A DNA stretch of 64,000 nt from Hetaerina americana (lineage: Eukaryota > Arthropoda > Insecta > Odonata > Calopterygidae). The position numbers were made by a program, and so were the translations under genes. A model generated the notes under the pieces. It did no database searches. It was not told where the DNA came from and saw nothing but the letters and a program-made list of their open reading frames with translations. The stretch is taken from assembly GCA_022747635.1 (NCBI GenBank), contig JAKTNV010000063.1, positions 806,001 through 870,000 of the forward strand. The letters are read 5' to 3'. This document shows, piece after piece, positions 24,060 through 35,571 of this stretch (within the stretch, counting starts at the first letter, position 1; each line of letters begins with the position of its first letter).

Positions 24060-24655
24060 CAACTGGTCTTTAGGTGCGTCTCTTGCTCCGAAAAACCTTT
24101 TCACCTCGGGAATAATGGGAGGGAGGGATGTGAAGCACATCCGCGGGGAGTTTGCCGCGCTGTTGCCCCGGAACAATTGAAGGCTGCGTGCGCGCCTGGG
24201 AGCAGAAAAAGGGAAAGGGAAAATATGCATGTGGGGCGGTAGAAGAGGGTAAATGCGGGCTTGAGAATAAGCATTGAGAGCCAATAGCTGTCTGTGTGTG
24301 CACGCGGTGCGGAGACCGGGGATGGAGGCGGAGGAGCGGAAAGATGCAGCGGTCCAATTGTGGAGGGCTCCTCCGCAAGCAACGCAGGGGCCACGGATCC
24401 CGCCTGCAAGGTGAGGGGGAGGGTGGGTGGGAGGGGCGGGGGGAAGGGGGGGAGGTGGAAACAAAGCGAATTCGCAAAGGGTACAATGAACAGGATGAGT
24501 GGAGCGGAGGCTGGTGGAGTCGGGGAGTCGGATGGAGGCGGCGGTGGGCCCCGCGTTTGGACCGACGGGCGATGGGAGGAATGGGAGATGGTGCCCGATA
24601 TAATGTCGCGGTGCTCAAGAGGGGTAGAACGATGAACTCACAGACTGCGATACGT
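24060..24655. promoter_or_regulatory. GC-rich, purine-rich island
   Basis: This is a sharp block of G-rich plus-strand DNA. Frames of 142, 218, 102, 113 and 120 codons overlap on both strands and are Pro/Arg/Ser- or Gly/Glu/Trp-rich, the signature of composition rather than a gene. It contains a G-quadruplex motif. A promoter or CpG-island role is possible. Confidence 0.35.
24414..24455 (+). other. Strong G-quadruplex motif
   Basis: Runs GGGGG, GGGTGGGTGGGAGGGG, GGGGGG and GGGGGGG follow with 1-2 base loops, which satisfies the G3+ with loops 1-7 rule several times over. Confidence 0.8.
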
Positions 24656-24659
24656 TGAA

Positions 24660-26140
24660 ATATAAAGTGGTTAAGGAGTTGGCTGTAAATGGCATCCCCC
24701 AGAGTGAAGACATTATAAATGCTCATTTTCCACCGTGTAATATCCTCGGGTTTTCTTTTTGCATGATTTAGTCTATTTATTCTTTAAGCCTAATCCATGG
24801 CGCCATTAAATTTTGCCTATGTTTTGATGAGATTAAGACTGAGTGACCGAGTAGACTGAATACAAAAATGAGTGACAGTACACTGAATACGTGATGGTAA
24901 AACAGTGGACTGAATACGAAAATGTTTAACACTCTGAATTTTTTCTATGTTGTTGTACAGGGTACCTGTATGTTCTTCTCGTGATTTCTGGGTTTTTGGT
25001 AAAGGTATATAATGTTTGGACGGAAAGTTCTCGGTTCGGATACCTATCCGATCGCCATGAATAAATTCAAGTGAACACAGGCTCTGTATATTTTTTTGCC
25101 ACCAGTACCTACGTTCTCGAAACTGGGCAGCAATACCTTTTTCATCAAAGCTGAATGCGTGCTATTCAAGTTGTACGCCTTGGGCTCTAAACGAATCCAT
25201 CAAACCAACCTTCGCATTTCAGTCAGTGATAGTAATTCTAAAAACGATGTAAGGCTTGTTTTATGAATAAGTAGTTATGAGTTCGCGATTAAGTGGAAAA
25301 ATGTGGTTTTTCATAATCGGAAATTTCATGCATCAAAATTAAAGATAAGTGTCGGCGAAATATCCCTGAGCTTAACGATTATAAGCTAGTCATTCATCAA
25401 AGAAGAATCTATCGGGGAATAATACATATCCATATCTTTGTGAAAATATCATAAACATATAAACACCAGAGCTCTATAACGTAAATGTTTTTTAATTATA
25501 AAACTTTAATAGATATCTTTAGTAATTTTTAGGCTTAATAAAGGGACACACTTGTTATGCCACCACAATATTATTTTTTTAAGCAAGCAATCCCTCGATT
25601 GTCTTGGAATTAAAGCAAATATCTTATTTTAATGTGCCTTCGTTGATATGCCTTAACAAAACGTTCTTTCTTATTTCTCGCTTGTTTCAAACATTGTAGA
25701 ATTAGTCTATCCGTGTATTTCACTTCCAAAACAATACTTTTACATATTTATCATTGCAATGTCAAGTCTCAACGTGTAGCTGTATCTTATTTCTGTGTAA
25801 GAACACCTCATTTTGATCCTTCAAGTTGCCATTCAAGTACATTAGGGATATTTGGATACATAATAAAGGAGATTTTATATCATCTACGTATACTGAGCAT
25901 TATAAAAAGTGACAGAGAATGTTAAAGAGTTCCGGTGACTAGAATTCACCGCACCGCAGTCTTCCTTCTCAGAAAGGAGAAATGCCTACATTCCACACCG
26001 TTTGCTAAATGCCAATGCTCACGAATTAATCGCTGATTGCAACATCTAGGGTATTAATTATTCCCTTTTGCCAAAAGAGGTCAGACAAATATTGTGGTCT
26101 TCTGTTTCTTGGTCTCTTGCGGTATTTCCTAAATCTCTCT
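24660..26140. other. Stretch without a recognisable gene
   Basis: AT-rich. Near 24840-24930 the phrases GACTGAATAC and GTGACAGTA recur a few times, but not as a clean tandem array. Confidence 0.4.
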
Positions 26141-26199
26141 CAGCGCAACGAGTCGGAACTACTTATTTTCACTGAGATTTTGAAGACTTTAGCCTTTAC

Positions 26200-26620
26200 A
26201 CTCCTCCCCCAAAAGCTCCTATCTGCGTTTGACGTCGTTAATACGTTGTTTTGAAAGTGACGTACCCGTGGATCCACGTTATTTACCCGTCCCCGCCTCG
26301 CTCCCCAACCTCCCCTCATTACCCATTCGCAAAAGGGTGGCCGCCCCTCCGATGCCATCAAAGGCCGCTCCCTCGCTCGATCGTTCATGCCCCTGCCACT
26401 ATCCCACCAGCCGAGTCAATTCGCCAAGGGCTCGTGAAAGGCACAAAGCGGCCTCATAGAAATTACAGCGGGGACGAAGGACAGGCCCATGGCCCGCCCT
26501 CCCGCTCCTCCGGGTCCAGAGAAGACCCGCCACTTGGTAGATTTCTGAATCCAGGAGTACTTCTGGCACAAGCGGAGGTTTCTTAGTCGGCGGTTTCCTT
26601 GCGAGCTGGTAAAAACGTTG
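26200..26620. other. GC-rich island
   Basis: C-rich plus strand with CCCCGCCTCGCTCCCC-type runs. Overlapping frames on both strands are compositional. Confidence 0.35.
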
Positions 26621-27082
26621 CAATTTTATTTTCGAGCTCCCATTCCTGCCCTTTCAAGAAAACTCCTTTAAGACGTCGTGAGGAGCACTCTTTGGGTAGA
26701 GTGACCTTTTCGTATTAACAGGAAGGCGGGATATCGGTCGAACAATGGAAAACGGGTCATTAGGCCATGGGGAGAATGGGAAGATGGCGTAGAGTTTACG
26801 TACTAACAAACCAATTAGGGGGTTGAGAAAAGGGGGAAAATAATTCAAAATATAATAGCTTGACAGAGTGGTGGGGGAGAAGTATAATCTTTGTGTTCAT
26901 GAAGTGTGGTGGTGGAGAATACCAAGAAATGTCTCGTCGATAAAGGATGTTTGAATGCAAGGTTTAACGGATGGACAAACTTTTGATTCGTAAAGTGTAA
27001 TTGGTAAAAATATCTCAATCAAAGTGACCGGAGGTATTGGTCTAAGGTATAATATGCTCTCCTGCCGCAAAATGGTGAAGGG

Positions 27083-27145
27083 AGATAGATAGAGGTCTTT
27101 ATTTGGGCGAAATTGAGACTGGCCCCTTCTTCCATTTAACCCATA
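27083..27145 (-). mobile_element. 3'-end stub of LINE family 2
   Basis: On the minus strand this reads GGGTTAAATGGAAGAAGG.GCC, CTCAATTTCGCCCAAATAAA, GACC and then a (CTAT)n-type tail. It matches the extreme 3' end of the element at 52175-52255, tail included. It is a severely 5'-truncated copy of only about 60 bases. Confidence 0.85.
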
Positions 27146-27149
27146 GAGG

Positions 27150-27915
27150 GAGATCCCCATAGGGAGATCTCACTTGAAAATAAATCGAAACGCTTTTTGA
27201 AGGAAGTAGTTTTTGCCTCCCTGGAAATAAAAACTGGAAAATGACTGGGAATTAGTTGGACCCTACGAAGCCTATACAATTTATTGGTAGATCAGGTATG
27301 ATTATTACTCAAAATGTGAACCAGAATTTGCATGTATGCCCAAACTAGATACTTGCGTTTACATTTTTTTCGCGAACAAAATTTTAAAAATCAAATCACA
27401 ATCCGCCATTTTACAAATTTTTGATGAAATTACGTAGATAAATATTTAAAGAATCAACCCGCAAAAATTCACTGAAAAAATGTTTCTATTATAAATAAAT
27501 TTAGGTCGGCCCTAAAATCTTTTATGCATTGCACATCGTGTTTAATTTCACTTTATCACCCCTCATTACTTCCTCCTTCAATTATTCTTACCTTTTAGCT
27601 CCATCACTCCGTCTAAAACGCCGATCCACTTCCTTCTTCTTCCTGTCTTATTCAGTATTTTTACTTCTTTTTAGACATTCAACTCCCCGCTGCGCCTCGA
27701 TTTTGCCTGCATCACATTTGTTCTTTCTTCAACCTTCATTTACCGAATTCCTCCATTCTCTGTCATGTCTAAATCTAAGTCGTTCGTTATCATTTCTATC
27801 CCAGTTATTTTACAAATCTTCTCCATGCCTCGATTTCAAAACCTTTCAATTGACGCTCAACTTTCTCTCACAAACACCAAATTCGAATTCCTTATTTCCC
27901 TTACTATATAGATAA
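27150..27915. other. Stretch without a recognisable gene
   Basis: The 128-codon plus frame at 27529-27915 is Ser/Leu/Phe-rich and ends exactly where LINE sequence starts. I could not connect it to a family. Confidence 0.35.
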
Positions 27916-29395
27916 GACAGGAGCTGCGGGTTAGCAAATAGAAAAGTAGGAGCGTTAAATGGATTGACAAGGAAGGAGTACCAACAGGCTGTAGAGAAAA
28001 CCATGGAGGACGGTAGAGAGCTAACTACTCTCGAAGAAAAATGGGAAAGTATCAAAAAAGGGATATCGTAAGCCCCAAAAGACACTAAAGGAACCGTTAA
28101 CGGAAAAAGGACTAGGAGACCGTGGATCACGGATAAGACGATTGCAAAGATGGATGAGCGGAGAAAATGGAAGAATGCAAATAAAGAGTTAGGCAAAATG
28201 AAGTACAAGGAATAAACAATAAATTGAGACGGGCAACAAATAAAGCAAAAGAAGCATGGTGGAAGACGCAGTGTGAGGATATGGAAAGTCTGCAGAGGAA
28301 GGGGAAAATTGTTGCGCTGTACAGCAAAGTTAAATCTTTATCGGGAAGTAAGAAAGGAAGATCAATGATAGCAGTAGACTAATACGCAACCTGTACATAT
28401 CTCAGACTGCTCAGGTGCGGGTGGGGAACGGAGAGTCCGGATGAGCAGTGTTAGGAAGAGGTTTAAGACAGGGTTGCCCATTATCACCGTTGCTGTTCAA
28501 CCTGTATGCAGAGGAAATGATCAAAGAGGCATGGGAAGAACTGGAGGGGAGAATGAAAGTGGGCGGGGAATTCGTAAAATCAGTTAGGTTTCCTTATGAC
28601 CAAGCTTTAGTTTGTCAGTCAGCCAAGGGGTTGCAGGCATTGCTTGGTGAATTGGAAATTCAGTGCGACAGGTATGGGATGAAAATCAATATTAATAAAA
28701 CAAAGGTTATGCGATTTTCTAGAAAGAAAAAGGCTAAGATTAACATTAAAATAGGAGGGCAAAAGCTAGAGCAGGTAGAACAGTTTACGTATCTCGGTAG
28801 TGTTTTGGACCAACACGGTCAAAGTAGTAGGGACGTAAGGAGAAGAATTGCGCTAGGCAAAGAGGCTTTCACAAGGAGGAGGGAGTTGATTACAGGGACG
28901 TTGAGTAAGGATATTAAGAAAAGACTCGTAAAAACTTTTATATGGAGCGTAGTGTTCTATGTACGGCACGGAAACGTTGTCATTGAAGCATGAGGATAGA
29001 CGTAAATTGGAGGCTTTTGAAATGTGGGTTTGGAGAAGAACGGAGAAAGTGAAATGGGCCGAGAATAAAGAAGGAGGAAGTACTTGGTATGGTCGGCGAA
29101 GGGAGGGGTTTGTTGGGAGATATCCTATGGAGGCAGGAAAAATGGATGAAGGTCGTATTGACTGGTAGTGGGATGTTGAAGGCTGTAATAGAGGGGAGAA
29201 TGTTAGGCAAGCGAGGAAAGGGAAGGAACAGGATAGGGATGAAGGGAGGAAGGAAGTATTCAGAGATGAAGAGGGATCTGGAATAGGGTTGGTTGCTGGA
29301 TTTGCTCTTTTGTTAGGAGTCACATTATATTTATTTGATAGTTGTGTCCATCTAAAAACCAACCTTAACCGGTAGATTACCTTTTAATAATTATA
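27916..29395 (+). mobile_element. LINE family 1 copy, 5'-truncated and internally deleted
   Basis: The segment begins in the linker between endonuclease and RT (27916-28380: blocks like WITDKTIAKMDERRKWKNA, ELGK.KYKE, KAKEAWW, LYSKVKSLSGSKKGRSMIAV). It then jumps directly to the RT palm at 28384 (NLYISQTAQVRVGNGES). The RT finger region, present at 52.8-53.15 kb in another copy, is missing. It ends with the family 3' end (CCTTAACCGGTAGATTACC) near 29380. Confidence 0.85.
28384..29290 (+). pseudogene. LINE family 1 reverse transcriptase, inactive
   Basis: The RT copies element RNA into DNA at the insertion site. The frame 28448-28993 reads GLRQGCPLSPLLFNLYAEEM, then VKSVRFPYDQALVCQ, YGMKININKTKVMRF and FTYLGSVLDQHGQSSRDVRR. 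The catalytic box that reads RFADDQAL in the 52 kb copy is RFPYDQAL here, so one of the two metal-binding aspartates is gone. After a frame break the tail continues with ETLSLKHEDRRKLEAFEMWVWRR, EVLGMVGEGRGLLG and VIEGRMLGKRGKGRNRIG to about 29285. It is dead through active-site substitution, frameshift and lost finger domain. Confidence 0.88.
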
Positions 29396-29399
29396 TCTA

Positions 29400-32330
29400 T
29401 TACTATGTTTTCCCATTTATGAAACTCACCTCTGGGAATATCGATTTGGTGAATGAGTTATGGAGATGGTCTCAATATTTGGGTAAATAGCAGCCCTCAG
29501 CCCTATACGATAGGTCAAAATCTGTGCGATTGCCAATTTAATTTAACTTACGGGCGTTATACTAAAATTTTTTAATCGTATTCATAAAACTTGGGATGAA
29601 ATGATTTTTTAGTACAAAATGCGAAGTTGGCTTTTTCAATTTTTTTAAAAATATGTTTTCGTTGCACTCCTAGTTTGATGGATACCCAGAGTTCGCATCT
29701 ATCAATGCTTTCCTTAACAGCTATGGCAAGATTTAAAATATAAACGCAATAGCGGAACTAGCAAAATAAGACTTAATCAATAATACAGTCGGGAGTTGAC
29801 TTAAAATGGCATTACACTCAATTCTTACTAGTTCTTTTGAAATTATGTAACAAAGGTGATTTTTCAAAATCAATTAATGTCAGTTTATTATTTTTTTTGT
29901 CCGTCAAGTTTCAATAAATTAAGAGGCTGGAAGCCGGCTATTATTATTATAAGTAAAGGTAATTTGGTTCTTCAACAAAGGCCTATGTCATAAACTTGAC
30001 ATTTAAAATTAAATAAATATTAATTCTATTGGTGATTGTTTTTCAAATTTTTGTTTGTAAAATGTCAAAAGAATCTCCAATAACTTTGCAAAAATTAGTT
30101 AGGATAGCTAAAATAACTTTGGATTGTTCAATAGCATAAAATAACCTTTTTACTCAACCAGTATTGCACCATAAAATGAAATGTGTATGCTGAAATCCGG
30201 GTTCTGGGAATAAAACTAGTTGAATGCACATTACATAGTATTTTATCCCATTAATCCATGTATTATCAATATAAAATACTCTTTAACATTTTCAAGCTTA
30301 TAGGTAAATTTTATCGCATTTTTATCGGCAAAAATTCTTTCTTCTCAAAAACTATAAAGACCAGAAACCTCGTTCAACTTATTTCATCCGTTCCTTCTGT
30401 TATTTAATCATAAGTATTTGTTTACTCATAGGAAATGGAACCAAACGGAAATGGGAAAATCCATGTCCACTTCTTACGATAAATAAAAAAACTGCGGTAC
30501 CTATATTTCGAAAAATCATCCATTGTGTTCGTGTTTTCAAGCTATCGCCTAAGGTCATATTTATCGTTTTGCCTTGTTTTCCAAGCACCAATCGCAGCCT
30601 TCCCTGTTTCGGTCAAATTGCACCTTCTGCTGGGTAACACAAGGACGGAATCTGATCCATGAGCTGCTGACTGCAGCAATTTACGTTTTTTTCGTCTTTT
30701 CGATTCCAGTTATCTTGAGACGAGGGTCTCAATGGGTTCCTGTCTGAAAATATGAATCTATATTTTCCAATTCTTTGAGAATCCCAAGTGGTTGAATCCT
30801 ATACTATCCTATGTAGCCGACCTAGTGCGTAGTTGTAGCCAGGGGAAAAAGGGAATCTAGTTGTCCCATCCATTCTAGGTTGAAGACATAAATCTATAGT
30901 TGGATTGGGATTGGAAGATTACCGTTGGGCGCTTTCACATTTAATGGTTTGTCGTATGAGATCGTAATCTTTTCATAAAATAATTAATGAAAGGTTTCGG
31001 CCTTCGCCTACTATTCACCAAAATAGCAAATGATTACATTACTATCACTGTTAATTTTATTGAATAATGAATCCCCCCTTTATATCCATACATATTTGAT
31101 TTATTTGTGTTTTTATCGATTATAATTATATTACTGAAAGATATTAACGAGTATGTAGATGAAAAAATGGATTTGATGATATCAATTTTAAAGTTCCATA
31201 TATTTGCATATATTTATTTATTTGTGCATTTATTGAAATATTCAGAGGACACATAGAGGAATCCAAGGACAAAGACTTTTATGGTGCAGCTGTCATGCAA
31301 CTCCATTTCCCTCGCGTGACCTTCCTCTTTACGAGGACGAAATATGACTTTCAGCATCGCCCTTTTATGATCCTTTTAGTTTTTTAGCGCCCCATATTTT
31401 GGTTGCCAGCTGTTTTGTTGGGCTTTTACTTCACTACCCTGAAGCTGTTTCATTCATTACCTTAGGTTAAGGAGGCTCTTCGTTTTTCAATTTTTGCAAT
31501 TAAATTATACCCAAAACTCCACTCTTGATACCAATTTTGCTGCCCAATCTCACCCTAACCGCGTCCAGCAGCAGGGTAGTACAAGCGTTGTCGACTCCCG
31601 GCCTTGTGCAGAGGCTATGGAAAATGTGTATATTCATATGTGCCCTATGTCCATGCCTTGTACCCGATGAGGCATGATATTCACACAAGATATTACTTCA
31701 TAACCAGTTTGATCCAAACCATGATTACTCTCCATTTATTTGTAAAAATAATGTAATCTTTTGGGAACATTAATTCAATAATTATTATTTATTTGAGTGA
31801 TGTCAAATTTTGAATTAAATATTTTATTCAAGAGTGAGATTAAAGATAGGCTTTCGTCGACATTGACTCTCTAGGAGTTACGTAACGTAAATTCTATTGA
31901 TTCGCTTAAAATTGACCTCGTAAAATTGATATCACCATTCTCGTGAAAGTTAGCTTAAAAATTTTATGCAGGGTATTATTACTGAATGTACCTGATTTGT
32001 GCTTGATTAAGCTTTATTCAGCTAGTCACCTGAAGGATTGAAATAAATGCTTACTGCACAACATAAGCATTGTGATAGGTATGGAAAGAAAGTCAATGGC
32101 AACGAATAGAAGGTAGCAGTTATAGTGTTTCACTTATTTTGGAAGTATTTTGGAACGAAATTAAGTATTCAGTTTAAATAAATTTGGTTCAGTTCTCTGA
32201 TACATAAAAAGCCAAGGAGGTGAGCCGAGAACTGGCGAAAGAAATTCCATTCTCTCAAGATTGCTATGGTGTGATTCGAAAATAATAATGAACAAAAGCT
32301 AACATTTTTCTACTAGATATTGATTATGTT
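29400..32330. other. Long AT-rich stretch without a recognisable gene
   Basis: Only short frames are present (30400-30591, 31500-31688). No transposon homology was recognised. Confidence 0.45.
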
Positions 32331-32331
32331 C

Positions 32332-32400
32332 ACGACCGGTTTCGATGTACTATATTGTCTTCAGGTACAACCTGCAGTCAAATGCCTTCTTATATGTATA
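32332..32400. repeat. TTTCGA-core element fragment
   Basis: CGACCGGTTTCGATG (32332-32346) followed by a TGTCTTCAGG-like end resembles the centre of the fold-back elements at 60.4, 62.95 and 63.3 kb. No inverted arms are visible here. Confidence 0.4.
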
Positions 32401-32410
32401 TGAGAGTGGT

Positions 32411-32904
32411 CTAGAAAGTAACTTACGTTATGAAATAAAATTTAAACCTGGAGACAAGATAATATTTTGCTATACACATTTGAAAGGCAGATTCTTAAAA
32501 TATTTTTCAACCTAGTCGCCATTCAAAGTGAGGCATTTATCATGACGATACACAAGCTTTAAAATTCTCTGAAGTAATCTGCCGCCTTACATTTTAAACC
32601 CCTCATTTACACTGGCACCTTCATCACACTAGCGCTGGAAAGAGGTTGTGAAGTCTCATTTCCAATTACAACACTATCTAAAAGTGCGTCGCCATCTTTG
32701 TAAAAGACTTCGAGGATAGTCAGCGTTGCAGCAAAATGCTGTCTTTTCTGTTGCCTTCCGTCAAGATTTTCGGCACACATCTGGCACAAAACCTAAGATA
32801 GCCAAGCTTCCTCTCGACTTCTTCTTGCAGTATACTTCGTGACATTTGAGTAAATGATGCGAGAGAACTGTATTCGTGAATCGGCAATTTTGACGATTTT
32901 TTTT
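32411..32904 (-). pseudogene. Mariner transposon remnant
   Basis: The minus strand translates in pieces as MSRSILQEEVERKLGYLRFCARCVPKIL (the end of the second HTH with the CARWVPK-like block), then ILEVFYKDGDALLDSVVIGNETS, which corresponds to the first catalytic block IVTGDETW with Asp replaced by Asn. After a deletion it resumes with LKLVYRHDKCLTLNGD, a stop, and VEKYF, the mariner C-terminus. The 3' end is probably near 32411-32430 (GGTCTAGAAAGTAACTTACG). On its 5' side the element is cut off by the SINE at 32905. It is dead. Confidence 0.72.
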
Positions 32905-33107
32905 CCAAAGAAACTGCGGGAGATGCCGCAACAGTAACTTTTAACGGAGTCATCCGCTAATGTGCATTTCAATGCAACAATTTCAGAGCGTAAAAATCAT
33001 TCGCCTTGACTGGGACTCGAACCCAGATCCCTCCATATCCGGTCGAGTGCTTTAGCCACTTAAGCTACCGAGGCGTCCTCTTAAACTCTGAAATTTTGGG
33101 GCTTTTA
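32905..33107 (-). repeat. tRNA-related SINE, copy 1 of the 33-kb cluster
   Basis: The minus strand carries a tRNA-like head at 33002-33075. An exact A box (TAGCTTAAGTG fits TRGYNNARNNG) and an exact B box (GGTTCGAGTCC) form an internal RNA polymerase III promoter. A T arm pairs CTGGG/CCCAG and acceptor ends pair CGCCT/AGGCG. Downstream is a conserved body: GCGAATGATTTTTACGCTCT, ATTAGCGGATGACTCCGTTA and TGCGGCATCTCCCGCAG. The head is flanked by the inverted 10-mer AATTTCAGAG/CTCTGAAATT. Confidence 0.85.
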
Positions 33108-33238
33108 AAGGAACTAGATGTTATGACGAAATACCGTACATACAATGTCACATGCATTCGTAGTCGTGCGCGAGGCGCCACTGTCCACGAGGTTAAAGCC
33201 AACTTTAAACACTTATGGTGTTTTCCCTTTGACAAATT

Positions 33239-33440
33239 CCAAAGAAACTGCGGGAGATGCCGCAACAGTAACTTTTAACGGAGTCATCCGCTAATGTGCA
33301 TTTCAATGCAACAATTTCAGAGCGTAAAAATCATTCGCCTTGACTGGGACTCGAACCCAGATCCCTCAATATCCGGTCGAGTGCTTTAGCCACTTAAGCT
33401 ACCGATGCGTCCTCTTAAACTCTGAAATTTTGGGGCTTTC
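33239..33440 (-). repeat. tRNA-related SINE, copy 2 of the 33-kb cluster
   Basis: It is nearly identical to the copy 334 bases upstream, with head at 33336-33409. Visible differences are CCTCAATATCC for CCTCCATATCC and ACCGATGCG for ACCGAGGCG. The near-identity, including flanks CCAAAGAAACTG and TTTTGGGGCTTT, suggests a recent tandem duplication or two insertions of one young subfamily. Confidence 0.85.
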
Positions 33441-33675
33441 AATTGGCCCGTGGTTTTTTTCCAGTAAATATCTAATCGCAGATCGAACTTCACAACTCTC
33501 GGGATTTTCTATCGCAGCGCACATTTTAACAGTTTACATTGTGAGCAATGTAGAAGAACCACAGCCTGGACACTACAAAACCAGGATGTGTGCCGAGTGT
33601 AGGGAAGTTTGGACACCAAGATGGTGACTCAAATATGTGGTGGGAAGTGGGAGCAGAGATACCGTCGCGGCTTCT

Positions 33676-33840
33676 CCCGCAGATGCCACGGCAGTAAATT
33701 TTAACGGTGTCATCCGCTAAATACGCATTACAGGTCAACAATCTCAGAGTGTACAAATCATTCGCCTTAACAGGGATTTGAACCCAGATCCGTCGATATC
33801 CGGCCGAGTGCTTTAGACAGTTACGCTACCGAGGCGTCAA
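33676..33840 (-). repeat. tRNA-related SINE, diverged copy 3 of the 33-kb cluster
   Basis: Head at 33763-33836 (GACGCCTCGGTAGCGTAA...) with body GGATGACACCGTTAAAATTT and GCCGTGGCATCTGCGGG. The B box is altered to GGTTCAAATCC. It is older than the two copies before it. Confidence 0.8.
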
Positions 33841-33874
33841 ACGTCATTAATAGTCGCTGAAAGGGTACTTAATT

Positions 33875-34340
33875 AATGGTGTGGAGACAAAACATGTGAA
33901 AACGTTGATATGGCATGAGGATTTATATGACTGTGAAATTTCGACGAAGGGGCAAGGGAATAAATGTAAACCAAAGGCTTTTGATATTTGGGTGGCTACC
34001 ACAAACGAAAATGTAAAGCAGAGGGAATGAAAAACGAAAAACAAAGTTCTCGGCATGTGAGGGAAAGGTGAAAACGTTGTGAAGAGTAATTAAAAGAAGG
34101 CTGGAAAAATAGAAAGATGGTATTTTGAGTGACATAAATGCTGGAGTCGATAACGGAGGAGTGAATATCAGAGGCAGGAAAGGATAAGGTGCATCACACG
34201 AAATGAAGTTTGGTAGGACGAAAGTGCACTCGGAGATTAGATTATTCTTCTGTTGGATGTCATTGGAGTTTAGTTCAGTGTTAGGGGGCCACGATACCAG
34301 CCTTTAACCGGGATATTAATTTAATAATTCTTGATTTATA
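33875..34340 (+). pseudogene. Decayed LINE family 1 tail
   Basis: Translation gives KHVKTLIWHEDLYDCE and then KPKAFDIWVATTNENVK, and later NKVLGM. These correspond in order to RLVKTLIWSVAMYGAE, RLEAFEMWVWRRTEKVK and NEEVLGMVGE of better copies. The 3' block CCAGCCTTTAACCGGGATATTA near 34300-34320 matches CCAACCTTAACCGGTAGATTA. It is the oldest copy of the family recognised here. Confidence 0.65.
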
Positions 34341-34369
34341 TATATATTTAAGCAAATATTTTATTAAAA

Positions 34370-35570
34370 ATCTTCAAGGTTGAATTTTTAAGGTCTTTAG
34401 CATGTAATATTCAAAATCTCCCTTATTTCCCATATCTTTTCTAATTTTGTATTACCCATGAATTCAAATAACGTATCAACCTAGCAACTCAGTTCATCTT
34501 CATTTTGAAACAAAATGCGCTTATCTTGCAGTTGAAATGGTAATTAAAACCAAGAAATATTATTTATTTTTAGGAGTTAGTTAAAAGCGTTTCTTTGCGC
34601 GAGTTCCTTGGTGAAATAAAGGATGATAATGGGAGAGATGTTCCCCAAGTAATACTCTGCCGATATGCGGTGACCCGATATACCACGCGTGGTGTCACGT
34701 GTGAAAAGGGTCCGGTATCCTAACGGTGGATTCTTGGAAGCGCTCTGGATTATCTCTTTCCGAAGATCAGGGCCACGGTTAAGGACCAGCAGGGTAGCCA
34801 GGAATCGGTCCAGGAGATAGCGCATTTTTATGCCATCTTGCCGTTGCGAGACCGAGGTCCCTCTAACCTATTTCCCGGAAATTGGTCACATTATAGTGTT
34901 TCAAGTCATCAGATGTGATCTGCTTCTAAAGCAGGTGTGGCAATCATTTGCTACTTCATTCTCCACAGGCGCCTTCCGCCGTCCTCTCACTACGCAGTAT
35001 TTTATTCCTCGACCCGAGTACTTTGACGTTGAACCTACTACTTTCTCTTCTGTTAATGCCTTAAATAACGCCAAGCTTTAAAATACATCTCCTCTTAGCA
35101 CATTCCCCAACCAATTTTCATCTCTCTTCCCTCTCGTAACTTAAAATCGTTCTCTTTCTTAATATTTTTCAAAACATTTTCATTTTATGCATTATTTTAA
35201 CAACTGACCATTAAAATTCGCTTCCAAACTCACACCACATAATCTACGGGGGTGAAAATTAATAGAACTCAATCATGATACCAGAAAAGTATCTTTAGTT
35301 TTCTTCGAGATACACGGCCCTGCACAGCACCAAATACACTACGTAAAAACATTTTAATAACGTATACTTCTTCGTCCCTGTTCCGTTTCACGCGCTCTTC
35401 ACTTCTGATATCTTATGTTAATATCGAGCCAAGATAGTCTCACAAAATGTTTTACCTTTTCATGTGATTACAATCTATACATTTTGTCATATCCTTTTGG
35501 GTATTACCTTTACTGGCCTCGTATATTTATATTTCCTCTCCTAATTCCTCAGACAGCTGACTGGGCTACT
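34370..35570. other. Stretch without a recognisable gene
   Basis: Frames at 34577-34825 (minus) and 34830-35081 (plus) are 82-83 codons long and unrecognised. Confidence 0.4.
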
Positions 35571-35571
35571 T

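Noticed and set aside
24070..24726. 218-codon minus-strand open frame
   Set aside because: It lies in a GC-rich, pyrimidine-biased block where several frames on both strands are open at once. Its Pro/Ser/Arg/His composition follows the base bias and no domain is visible.
27529..27915. 128-codon plus-strand frame before the LINE
   Set aside because: Ser/Leu/Phe-rich frame in T/C-rich DNA with no motif. It stops exactly at the LINE boundary but cannot be tied to the element.
33002..33075. Possible genuine tRNA gene
   Set aside because: The A and B boxes are exact, but the acceptor stem has mismatches beyond five pairs, the base before the anticodon triplet is C instead of the invariant U, and the same unit with a conserved body recurs four times. 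It is a SINE head.
34677..34700. 12-base palindrome ACCACGCGTGGT with nearby CACGTG
   Set aside because: Short enough to occur by chance in a window of this size, with no supporting context.
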